Assembly (NCBI GenBank): GCA_905221605.1
Contig: CAJNDS010002190.1
Coordinates: 1-62,000, forward strand
DNA: 62,000 bases
Direction: 5' to 3'
Source: Symbiodinium natans
Lineage: Eukaryota; Sar; Dinophyceae; Suessiales; Symbiodiniaceae
Shown one piece after another: positions 50,826-61,104 of the stretch. Both the position numbers and the translations under genes were made by a program. The stretch's first letter is position 1; every line of letters begins with the position of its first letter. Below the pieces are notes generated by a model, which had not been told where the DNA came from, did not search any database, and was given only the letters and a program-made list of their open reading frames with translations.

Positions 50826-52255
50826 AATTAGGGCCCATATAACCCTTTTTATATACTAGGGGGGCCCTACTTGTAGGGGGACACCTTAGGTTCAAGGTTC
50901 TACATAGAGGCAGGCTTGAAGGCGATGTATGTCCCTGAATGTACTGGTGGGAACTAGAAAGTCAGCCAGTCCGTGGTTGTTCGTTCCAACAGGGTGTAGG
51001 GTTTCGGGTCACAGACTAACCATCGTAACCCTAAACCTTAAATCCTTGGGTTGGGGGGGGGGGGGGGGTCCTTAGAAGTTCCCTGCAATAGCAAGACATG
51101 CGGCCGATTTTCGGTGTTCACAGCTCTTCTTGGCATCAACTGTGTCGATCTGATATGGAATATGTCTGTCAACATGATTGAAATTCCTGGTGGGCGCTAG
51201 GACCCGCAGAGCCAAGGATAGGCCACAGCTAACTGCTGAACGAACCCAAGAGGTCTCGACACTAGGGTTTAGGGTTTAGGGTTTAGGGTTTAGGGTTTAG
51301 GTTTAGGGCGTAGGGTCTAGGGCTTAGGGTTGAGGGTTTTGGGACAACCCTAATGGTCGATAGTGGGTTCAGAGTGCAGAGAATGAGACGAGGGGGGGGG
51401 AAGCGGGGCGGGGGTGGGGGGTGGGGCATATAAGTTAGGGGTACAACTTTGGGGGTACGAGTCTCAATCCCTTGATACTCCTTGCAAGGCATTGTTGGCT
51501 GTAGCCTCTGGCGCATGACAGCAGTGAGGTCATGCACTGGGCAACTAACAGGGATCACAAAAACATGTGGCAATTGTGCAGTGCACCTTGGGGCTCCGCT
51601 GGAGCCGATTGGCTCAGGATTCGAGATAGAGGAGCCCCCAAGCATTCTCCAAAAAAACAACACAGGGTTTAGGATTTAGGGTTTAGGGTCACATTCAACC
51701 TAAACCCACAATATCCGGAGACGGAAGCAGGAAATCGAAGGTGGTACCGGTCTGGGTTTTGGGGCTCAAATGGCTCCCGTCTTTGGCTCATGCACTGCAG
51801 CGCGGTGCAACTGTGTGTTGCACCCGGAAATGATCCGATTGCTCGTGTATGAGATACTATGGCGAAGCCATGCGCCCCCAAAAAGAGCGAACCTTCAATG
51901 GAGATCAGCCAGGTACCCCAGCTCTGTGATCCAGCTGGTGCCTGGTACTCGGGAAATCTGCGGATATCTGTGGGCTTCTGATCTCTCTTCCGCGCCGTGG
52001 GACTCCTAAGAGAGGCTGCCTTCTGGCAACAAAGCCCTCGAACCACAACCCACGTGAGCTTCTGTCAGAACTCCCACGGCCCCTGAAAAGCGTCATACTT
52101 GGGTTTTTTTTAGAGGGGGTTCTGTATAGGGGTCTAGGGTTTAGTCAAGGGCCCCCCCCCCCCCCCCCAAGTGTACACTACTGTTTTGGTGGATGGAACA
52201 CTAAAGGGACTAAAAGAGTCTGACTCGAGCTCGACTGTCAGCTCCAAACAGCTGC
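50826..52255. other. Islands, homopolymers, possible exons
   Basis: G16 at 51053-51068, C17 at 52152-52168, TTTAGGG at 51265-51300. A possible plus exon at 51112-51185 (TTCACAG acceptor, GT donor; stretch LLGINCVDLIWNMSVNMIE). A possible minus exon at about 51470-51645 (stretch AQLPHVFVIPVSCPVHDLT). 51700-52090 is open in several frames and unassigned. Confidence 0.4.
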
Positions 52256-52576
52256 CTACGGACGATCCACGGGGGCGCGGATGGTAAATGTGCCCCCGGC
52301 TGTTTCTTCAACGCTTCGCAGCTGCTTGTTCGAATTTTCATACGTGCTTTCTGTCGCGAGATCTGCATTCAGAAGCTGCAACCCTGTAGCCAAAAGTGCG
52401 ACACGAACGCGGTCCAAGAATTCTTGTTGATCCCTCGTCCATGTGCAGGAGAGGGCTAGATGGGCCAGCTTGTTCATGACGATACTTTGCTGGGTTAGCC
52501 CGCTCCCAAAATAGACCCTCTGAAAAATTTGCCTAGACATGATCCCTCTTGAACCCAGTGAAGGGAACATATGCAC
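52256..52576 (-). CDS. Possible terminal exon or small gene, unrecognised
   Basis: 106 codons to a TAG; internal Met codons could be starts. It contains QQSIVMNKLAHLALSCTWTR and FLDRVRVALLATGLQLLNAD, with good helical periodicity and no repeats. It is one of the most protein-like single frames in the window, but no family is recognised. Confidence 0.45.
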   Translation of the reverse strand: MHMFPSLGSRGIMSRQIFQRVYFGSGLTQQSIVMNKLAHLALSCTWTRDQQEFLDRVRVALLATGLQLLNADLATESTYENSNKQLRSVEETAGGTFTIRAPVDRP

Positions 52577-55232
52577 TCTCCCAAGGGCCTAGCCCTAAAC
52601 CCTATAAATCCTAAACGCGGTTAACTAGAGGCGATGTGCGATACGGCCCTTCCCTCTGCAAAAAACACATGGTCTCGATACGATGGCCCCGCAAGCAAAA
52701 CCTGAAGGCAAACCCAGAACTCTTGGCTGCGCCCTCAACCCTAAAAGGTTTAGGGTTTAGGGCTATAGGGTTTAGGGTTTATGGCAAACCCTTGCTGGAT
52801 GCAGCTTTCTCTGCAGAAGTAGGTGCTTTCTCTGGCATGACCCAGCCTTTCCGGACCAGGTGTCGAAGCAACCTTTGATTTTCTTCTCGGTCTACAGCGA
52901 AGGGTCTGGGCTTTAAGGTTCGAGGGTTTAGGGTGTTTCGGGTGTAGGGTTTCAGGGTTTCGGGACTCGGCTTAAACGCTTCACGAGGCGGTTCCGCACA
53001 CTCGTGGCTCAGGCATTTGGCGTGAATGTGCGCTTGGAAACAACAACTGCAAGACCGTAAGACTTATATCTTCGAAGGCCTAACTACAAGACGTATCAGG
53101 ATTCAAATCACCATGTGGCATGAAGTTGACAGTGGGGTGAAATCAGTTAAACGAAGAATTGGGCGAGCATGCAGCCCGTTACGAAGTCATGACAATTGAA
53201 CATAGATACGTTGAGGCTCCTCAAAAAAAACAGGTTTCCTTGACGCTCGAACACGCCTCCGAATCCGAATGCTCAGCTACACAAATCTAGTAGCCCTAAA
53301 CCCTAAACCCTAAACCCCAAACCCTAAACCCTACACCAGTAAAGCTTTGAGAAGCCCCAACACTCCTCACAGTGAGGAGTGTAGTCAAAACTGTTCTAGG
53401 AGAGGGGGACGTCGCGCAGAACGCAAGCATCCCCTGCTGCTGCTACGAGAATAGCATGTTTAGGGTTTAGGGTTTAGGGTTCAGGGTTTAGGGTTTAGGG
53501 TTTAGGGTTTGGGGTTTGGGGTTTGGGGTTTAGGCTCAGTGTCTGCGAGTCATTCAGTTCAAACTACCCAGAATTCCTGGGAGGATCCAAAAAGTAGATC
53601 CCCGTAAGGGCTCCTAAAAAGAGACCCAATAGTAGTATAGGGTACGATGTGGGGGCTCTCCCCTTTGGAGCCTCCCAGGAGTCTGGGTAGGGTCTTGGGT
53701 TTTGGGTTTTGGGTTTAGGGTTTAGGGTTTAGGGTTTTAGGGTTTAGGGTTTAGGGTTTAGGGTTTAGGGTTTAGGGTTTATGGTTTAAACCTTGCTTTT
53801 TTTGTGAAAATGAGGGGCGATCTGCCACCGCAGATCGAGGTGAACATGACAAAGGGTTCGTAGCTTGTGCAAGAATCCCAAACCCTGCAGACCCCCATCT
53901 CAAAGTTTAGGGTTTAGGGTTCAGGGTTAGCCTAAACCCTACATCCGGAGTTAGGGTTTAGGGTTTAGGGTTTGGGGTTTAGGGCTTAGGGTTTAGGGTT
54001 GCAGCATAACGCCTAAACCAAAAAACCTTGAACCCTGAAACCTGACACCCTGAAACCCAAAACCTAAACCCTGAAACCCTAAACCCCACAAACCCCTTAA
54101 AAGCCTAAAAACCCAAAGAACAAACATCAAACCCGCAAAAAAGCAACCCTAAAGCCCCAAAGCCCTAAACCCTAGACCACGACCCCGTGGCTTGAAAGCC
54201 CCAGGACCTCGGAATTTCGAAGGGCCTATGTGCATGGGAAGCCCATGACCCTGTCAAAATGGGTCCTTTGAAGGGTTTAGTGTTTAGAAGTCCGAAACAG
54301 CACTTAACCCTAACTCTTGGAGGCATGTAAGCTATCCTTAGGGACCACCTAGTTTCTACCATGGGCAAAAAAAGCCTAATGCCCTAAACCCTGAACCCCA
54401 AATCCTGAACCCTAACATCTTAGGCTAGTCAAACCACAACTTTGCAAGCATTAAAACCTCAACCACACACCCTAGCCCACGTTGTAAAAGTTACGCCTGA
54501 GATTCTGGGGGTAACGCCTGGGGTCACGGGGTTTAGGGGGATATATATATATATATATAGATAGATAGATAGATAGATAGATAGGGTTTGTAGGGTTTAG
54601 GGTTTAGGGTGTGAGGGCAGGATTCATGGGTTAGTCTTCTCGGGACCAAGAAGTTCCAGTTTAATATGATCGGGTATTTAGGGTTCTAGTTTCCGTAGAG
54701 TCAGAGCAACAGCGATAGAAGCTGAATTAGGCCGCCTGCGGAAAAATGATCGCGCCGCTGTGACTACCAGGCCGAGCAAAGGTTGCGGTGGGAGAAGGCT
54801 TTGACTCTTTGTGGTGTCTTAGGGCCCTTGGAGTCTTGCTTGCCCTAAACCCTAAATGAACCCTAAACCCTAAACCCTAAACTCTAAACCCTAAACCCTA
54901 AACCCTAAACCCTCTCATCTGATGTTGAGCCAGTCCCACACTCTGGACAAAAGACAAGGGAAGAGTTCCAGCCCTTGTGCATGGCTCCTCGATGGTCTGG
55001 TAAACAGCTGGACGCACATCGGTGCAGACAAGGGTTCCCGAAGGCCGTACACACAAAGTCCAAAATCCTAGGGTTTAGGGTTTGAACATCCCTGAACCCT
55101 GACACTCCTTACTAGGGATTTCTGCACCCGCCTATGATAATCCCGACTAAGGAAAGTTAGCATGAGTGGGGAACATCCGAACCCTAAACCCTGAACCCTC
55201 AACCCTAAGTGTTAAAGACTCTAAGTCTACGT
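52577..55232. other. Islands and arrays
   Basis: TTTAGGG at 52746-52785, 53458-53535 and 53702-53790. CCCTAAA at 53292-53335 and 54845-54912. An AT/GATA microsatellite at 54540-54584 merging into TTTAGGG. Possible exons, all unrecognised: plus 52645-52740, plus 52790-52878, plus 52970-53060, minus 53395-53457, plus 53818-53870, plus 54710-54810, minus 54915-55060. Confidence 0.4.
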
Positions 55233-55403
55233 CTTGGTAGCCCGATGATCACATTATAATAAGGGCAACCTCCTCGGGGTTGGTTACCCTCCCTAAACCC
55301 TAAACCCTAACCCTAAACCCTAAAACCTAAACCCTAAACCCTAAACCCTGGACCCTTGAAGCCAAAACAAATCGGGAAACATGGGTACCACTGGGCTACC
55401 AAG
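55233..55403. mobile_element. Family A element interrupted by a telomere array
   Basis: Outer ends CTTGGTAGCCC and GGGCTACCAAG are exact inverses. Inside, after GGTTGGTTACCCT, a CCCTAAA array (about 55290-55349) replaces the usual TTTATAAGG segment. The element then resumes with ACCCTTGAAGCCAAAACAAA. Confidence 0.85.
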
Positions 55404-55446
55404 ACTGTAGGCTTCATGGGCAGCTCTGCGTACACGGGGTGGGGAT

Positions 55447-55576
55447 AGGGTTTAGGGTTTAGGGTTTAGGGTTTAGGGTTTAGGGTTTAGGGTTTAGGGT
55501 TTAGGGTTTAGGGTTTAGGGTTTAGGGTTTAGGGTTTAGGGTTTAAGGTTTAGGGTTTAGGGTTTAGGGTTTAGGG
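55447..55576 (+). repeat. Long telomere array, about 18 units
   Basis: TTTAGGG with one TTTAAGG. Confidence 0.97.
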
Positions 55577-55844
55577 GCACGCCCGTCAAGGATGACAACT
55601 TAGTTAAAGCTTGTCTTACTGCATGTCACCTCTGAAGCCATCTAGAACGTAAACTTCCACCCGCACCCTAAACTAGGGGCTTAGGGAAAACCCTAAACCC
55701 TAAACCCTAAGTCCCTAAGTATACGGCTTGTTTCCTTGCCCCCGCAGTAGCTCCAGCAAAATAACATGGACCCCATGACGATCGCATGGCTAGGAACCTT
55801 GCAGCTTGCAACTTAATAGCTGGCTCTGGTAAGGGGAGGGGGGG
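55577..55844. other. Island between two long arrays
   Basis: A possible plus frame at 55578-55640 ending in TGA (stretch PVKDDNLVKACLTACHL). A short CCCTAAA tract at 55688-55709. No recognised gene. Confidence 0.35.
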
Positions 55845-55959
55845 GTTTAGGGTTTAGGGTTTAGGGTTTAGGGTTTAGGGTTTAGGGTTTAGGGTTTAGG
55901 GTTTAGGGTTTAGGGTTTAGGGTTTAGGGTTTAGGGTTTAGGGTTTAGGGTTGAGGGTT
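55845..55959 (+). repeat. Long telomere array, about 16 units
   Basis: TTTAGGG, preceded by a GGGGAGGGGGGG tract. Confidence 0.97.
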
Positions 55960-58891
55960 TTTCAAAACTCCATACCCAAGTCGGCATAGTATTAGAGTTG
56001 GGGAGAAGGGGCTTTGGGGCCTGGCAAAGTAAGCTTTCGGACTCTTGGTTGCCCTAAACCCTAAACCCTAAACCTTAAACCCAAAACCCAAAACCCTAAA
56101 CCCTAGACCCTAGACCCTAAACCCTAAACCCTAAACCTGAAGTGGGAGTCTTGTGGCTACAGCGCCTAGAAGCAGGGTCCGGAAACCCAGTGTGGCCATG
56201 TGCACTGTCTTGATCTGCAGCATTCTGCACCTGACAGCCGCCGCTGGGCTTCGAACGGATTCAGTCCTGCGGTGTCCCGCGCGTAGGGCGTAGGGTTTAG
56301 GGTTTTTAGGGTTTAGGGCTTCGGGTCGCGGCATGTCTGGGTTGACGCGGAACCATGTGAACTGTTTCATAAGGTTCCCAGAATATGCCAGGCATACACA
56401 GTCCACTTCTTTTGGTAAACCGGATGGAATTATCAGAGAACCTACCTACCACCCCCCCCCCCCCCCCAAAAAAAAAAAAAAACACATAAGTGGGAATAAG
56501 GAGCCGGGACTCTGGGTCGTCGATCGATTCCGTGCTCTCTAGGGGTTTACTGCCTCAGTAGTCATCCTTGCCCGTATACTTTTTGGGCCAGGGGTTGTTC
56601 GAAGCGTTGCTGACTCTGGAGCCATAAACCCCAAACCCTAAACCCTAAACCCCAAACCGTAAACCCTAAACCCTAAACCCGAAACCCCAAACCCTAGACC
56701 CTAAACACCTTAAACCCTTGAAATTGAAGTGGATGGCTTCGGCCCTTCACCCACTCCAGGAAGTCGATCCTAGGTGGGCCACCCTGGGGTTTAGGGTTTA
56801 GGGTTTAGGGTTTAGGGTTTAGGGTTTAGGGCTTAGGGGTTGAGGGTCTAGGGCTAACGGCTCAAAGGTTTAGGGTTTTAGGGTTTAGGGAGTTAGGGCT
56901 CAAGGGTTTAGGGTTGCCATCTAACAGGACCCCGGCATTGCCATGGGCTTAAATGCCCACGCCATCAAGACCAACACTTCGGGACGAGGCCCCCAAGTGC
57001 TGTGTCCTGAGTGAAGCCTCAACCCGGCCTCAGAGTTCCCTTGTTTCTAGCCCTAAACCCTAAACCCTAAACCCTAAACCTTAATTAAGCCTTAACACCC
57101 GAAACCAATCTACACTGCGCTCAACACGTCGGCATAAGGCCGATCAGACTCCTGGGGCCCTCAGCCCCCCCTTCGCAGGGTTTAGGGTTTAGGGTTTAGG
57201 GCTTAGGGCTTAGGGCTTAGGGTGTTCAGGGTTTGGGGTTCAGGGTTTAGTGTGTTTTTCCTCGGGGTTTAGGGTTTAGGGTGTACGGCTTTCTCGGGTT
57301 GATGATGTCATGGTTGGGAGTTGGGGACTTGTGGAGGTTTTCTTAGGGTTTGGGGTTTAGGGTTTAGGGTGTAGGGTTTAGGGTGTAGGGTTTAGGGTTT
57401 AGGGCTTGGGGTTGAAGGGTTTGGGGTTAGGGCCTCCACGGCTTGGGGGTTTTGTCTGGGCTTAGATGTTGTTGCAGTGGGATTTTGGGAACCCAAAACC
57501 CTAGACCCTAAACCCTAACCCCTGAACCCCGAACCCCCAAACCCTAAACCCTCAAGACCAAAAACCTAGAACTTGTGGTTCACTGGGTACCAGCAGGTTC
57601 AGATGGGTCCCTACACCTCAAACCCTCCTAAACCCGAAACCCGAAACCCTAAACCCTAAACCCTAAACCCTAAACCCAAAACCCTAACCCTAAACCTTGA
57701 GGGTTTAGGGTGTGAGGGCTAAGGCTGTCGGGTGTAGGATCCGAGTAGTTGCTTGCGCCGGGGGCGGATGGCCCCTTTTGGAAAGTTGCTCCTCGCTCGT
57801 CTGGCGGGCAGCCCCAGCTGGGCCCAGGGGGAGGCCCTTTCGACCCTGTCCTTAGGGTTTAGGGTTTAGGGTTTAGGGTTTAGGGTTTAGGGTGATACAC
57901 ACTCCAGGACAGGCAGACAGGCAAACAGGCAATCATGCATGGCTACACACGTGCAGATTGTCATACTTTAACATGGATGAACCTCTAGCGATGCCCTGAC
58001 TCTTTCTTCTAACAAAACCTGCCTAACGGTTTTGGTCGATCTGACGGGGCTTTACGCTTCAACCGAATACAAATGCGTCCTGGTCCGCCATACGTCTAGA
58101 CCCAAAGAGCAACCTAGAAATCAAAAGGGTGCCATTTGGCTTCAAGGGGCTTATATGGGACCCAGAAACCCTATAAACAAGGGGCCTGAGGGCCTACTCT
58201 GGGTCCTAGTAGCCCTAAACCCTAAACCCGAAACCCTAAACCCTATAAACAAGGGGAATGAGGGCCTACTCTGGGTCCTAGACATATGGTATTTCCTGCA
58301 TAGACTTGTGCGAGGCATCGGGAAATCAGCGCCGCATGCGCTTCTAGAAAGAAAGCTCCCGATCTAAACCTTTCAGTTAAAGAAAAAGAAAAAACTAAAC
58401 CCTAAAACTTAAGAAGCTTAATCCTTAAACCCCCAGCCCAGCTGAAAGTTGCCCACACTCTTGCCCCTCTGCGAGCTCTTGCCGCACCATCCAGGGACCA
58501 TGAATCAAGGGAGTCATACTCGGACCCCGAAGGTATGTGTCTAGGCTTTAGGGCTTAGGGGTTAGTTAAGGGAATCATACTCGGACCCCCTAAGGACGTG
58601 CCCTCGAAGAGGTTCCCTTCATATACTCGTAGTATGGCCCTGATATTCCCTTACAGGATCTTTAAAAAGGGTCCCCAAACCCTAAACCCTAAACCCTAAG
58701 CCCTAAACCCTAAACCCTAAACCCTAAACCTTAGGCGCCCGAGGTAGAGTCCCATGAATGAAGGCTTTGCGCCTTGTCGACGTTCTGGGGGGCGCACTGT
58801 CACCACGCTTTTTCAAGTTTAGGTCTGAGGGTTTAGGGTTTAGGGTTTAGGGTTTAGGGTTTAGGGTTTAGGGTTTAGGGTGAGTCTTAGG
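55960..58891. other. Islands and arrays
   Basis: CCCTAAA at 56052-56137, 56630-56705, 57048-57080, 57640-57690 and 58677-58732. TTTAGGG at 56786-56832, 57176-57230, 57851-57893 and 58829-58881. C16A15 at 56452-56482. Possible exons, unrecognised: minus 56140-56275 (stretch QIKTVHMATLGFRTLLLG), minus 56330-56405, plus 56725-56787, plus 56934-57010, plus 57750-57845. Confidence 0.4.
58171..58291. repeat. Direct repeat flanking a telomere tract
   Basis: CCCTATAAACAAGGGG, then about 4 bases, then AGGGCCTACTCTGGGTCCTAG occurs at about 58170-58210 and again at about 58241-58281. CCCTAAA/CCCGAAA units lie between. The repeat is about 41 bp. Confidence 0.85.
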
Positions 58892-59004
58892 CTTGGTAGG
58901 TCAGCAACCATGTTATCGTAAGGGCACCCTTTTTTTGGCTGGTTGCTTTTCTTAAGGGAACCTTGAACCAAAACAAGGGAAAAGGATACAACTACGCGAC
59001 CAAG
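58892..59004. mobile_element. Family A foldback element
   Basis: CTTGGTAGGTCAGCAACCATG at the left, CGCGACCAAG at the right, and CTTAAGGGAACCTTGAACC inside. Confidence 0.7.
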
Positions 59005-59803
59005 TAGGTGTAAGATCGAGGTCTATCAACACCCAGAACCATGCCTGTGGGTGTAGCAATAGTCAGGAGGTCTACCAAACCCGAAACCCGAGAGCCTTCT
59101 GCGGAGCAGGTGTTGGGCTTCAGTAGGTGTAGGGAGCGATATTTAGGGCCTGAATAAATAGAATAGGTTTTATGGATTGTGGGGGAGGGGCGGGGGGGTA
59201 ATTATAGTATATTGTCAGTAATTCTTCGACCGCTATATTGGGCTTCTCACGCGGTGACCTTTGCCTGCCAATGTGCTGTCAGCCCTTCTACCACACATCA
59301 TCGCAACATGGGCTCGGAAACGCTGGTGCGAAAGACTGCACGTTTAGGGTTCAGGGTTCAGGGTTTAAGTCAGACGGCTATAGGTTCTGAATCCGGTTCT
59401 TAGGTTCGTAGTGCTTCGCTCATATGGGGGGGCGGGGTTGCTTCAATTAAACAACCATGTGTATTCATGTCTCTTTTTTCTGTATACATGCATTAAAGAG
59501 TTATATATATATATATAGGCATATATATATATACATATGCCTATATATGTATATGCACACATCTCTATACATAGCACATATAGCTCATATGACAGATACG
59601 TCTTATTCTTTGTTTTGCTTAAGCAGATGGGGGAGAGGCTCAGAAGAAGCTTGCGAGTTCATCCAATGGGAAATAGAGAGGGTCCCTAAAACTTGAAAAA
59701 CCGCATGGCAAAGCCCCAAGATGCCAAAAAACCGTAAACAATCCTGAAGCACCCTAAACAATCCTAAAGCCCCAAATTCCTGCATCCATGGGGATGCAGC
59801 TAC
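59005..59803. other. Island with AT microsatellite
   Basis: A dispersed unit AAATAGAATAGGTTTTATGG plus a G run at 59155-59200. A possible plus exon at 59235-59345. A TA/TATG microsatellite at 59500-59560. Confidence 0.4.
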
Positions 59804-59905
59804 CCCTAAACCCTAAACCCTAAACCCTAAACCCTAAACCCTAAACCCTAAACCCTAAACCCTAAACCCTAAACCTAAACCCTAAACCCTACAACCCTAA
59901 ACCCT
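59804..59905 (-). repeat. Telomere array, about 14 units
   Basis: CCCTAAA. Confidence 0.96.
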
Positions 59906-60060
59906 GACTTTAAGGGTAGTTGCGTGAGCCCATAGTATGGTCAGTTACCCTCCCTAAAGGGTTCTGATGTATGGGCCCCTGGATTGAAGAGGGTATATTA
60001 TGAGGAGCATACGAGGGGTCCCATTTTAAGGGCCCATGCTAAGGGACCATGAAATTTTTT

Positions 60061-60183
60061 AGGGTTCTTAAGGGAGGGGGGTTCATGGGGGGGTAGGTAC
60101 CTAGGGAACCCCTGAGGGAAGCTTCGGGAGGGGACCTTGGGTTGCATGCCCCCCTTGAACCTCCCCCCCCCCTTAGAGCCCTA
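60061..60183. mobile_element. Poly-G foldback element, copy 2
   Basis: AGGGTTCTTAAGGGAGGGGGG at the left against the inverse of CCTCCCCCCCCCC then TTAGAGCCCT at the right. It contains GGTACCTAGGGAACC, as in 42627-42794. Confidence 0.75.
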
Positions 60184-60191
60184 TAAAACTA

Positions 60192-60320
60192 CCCTAACCC
60201 TAAACCCTAAACCCTAAACCCTAAACCCTAAACCCTAAACCCTAAACCCTAAACCCTAAACCCTAAACCCTAAACCCTAAACCCTAAACCCTAAACCCTA
60301 AACCCTAAACCCTAAACCCA
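60192..60320 (-). repeat. Long telomere array, about 18 units
   Basis: CCCTAAA, starting 8 bp after the foldback element. Confidence 0.97.
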
Positions 60321-60992
60321 AGCCCCTAAGACTTCCTAAGACTGAACCCAGTAACATAGGGCCTATGCCCGGGGCACTCCCTTCGCATCCACAGCATTCC
60401 CAGCCCAAGCATCCTCGCGGACCGAATGAACCCTGAGCTTGGGAAGTGCTAGCAACAAATTCTCTAAAGTTTAGGGTTTAGGGTTTAGGGTTTAGGGTTT
60501 AGGGTTTAGGGTTGAGGGATGTTTTTTCTGGGTTTAGGGTTCAGGGTTTAGGGTTTAGGGTTTTTTTTAGGGTTCAGGGTTTAGGGTCTAGGGCTTAGGA
60601 CTTAGGATTTAGGGTGTAGGGTTTAGGGCCCATAAGCCATGTGGCGATCATCTGCACAGCTTAGATGCCGTTTGGAGATCCTGTGCCCTGTGCCATGACT
60701 CCTCCATTCTTATTCTTGCAAAAAGACAACGAATGTCTGCACAACCCTAAACCCTAAACCCTAAACCAGAAACCCCAAACCCTAAACCCTAAGACTTCTA
60801 GGGATAACGTACCCTGACTATGAATCCCCTACGCTACCGAAGCCGCGCTCAAGAGTGCAAGGGTTGAGGGTTGAGAGCCCAGAATATGCCCCTAGATCCA
60901 AGAGTAAGCTTACTAGGACAAAAAAGGATGCCCTTCATGTTTTAAAGGGGTCTGAACCCTAAAAAAGGGGAATATGGGCCTAGGTCCTCTAT
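60321..60992. other. Islands and G-strand arrays
   Basis: TTTAGGG at 60470-60630 with variants. CCCTAAA at 60744-60792. Possible minus exons at about 60355-60440 and 60645-60710, unrecognised. An element piece AAAGGATGCCCTTCATG at about 60924. Confidence 0.4.
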
Positions 60993-61104
60993 CTAGGCTG
61001 CCTAGTAACCTAGGCTTAAAAAGGGTGCCCTTTTTGCTTAAAGGGGTTTATAAGGGAACCTAAACCCCCCCAAAAAGGGAATTCGGGTACTACTGGGCAT
61101 CCTA
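60993..61104. mobile_element. Family A-related foldback element
   Basis: TAGGCTGCCTAGTAACC at the left, TACTACTGGGCATCCTA at the right, and AAAGGGTGCCCTTTTTGC inside. Confidence 0.65.

Noticed and set aside
51770-52046. Overlapping open frames on both strands
   Set aside because: Three frames are open and none has a recognised motif, so no strand could be chosen.
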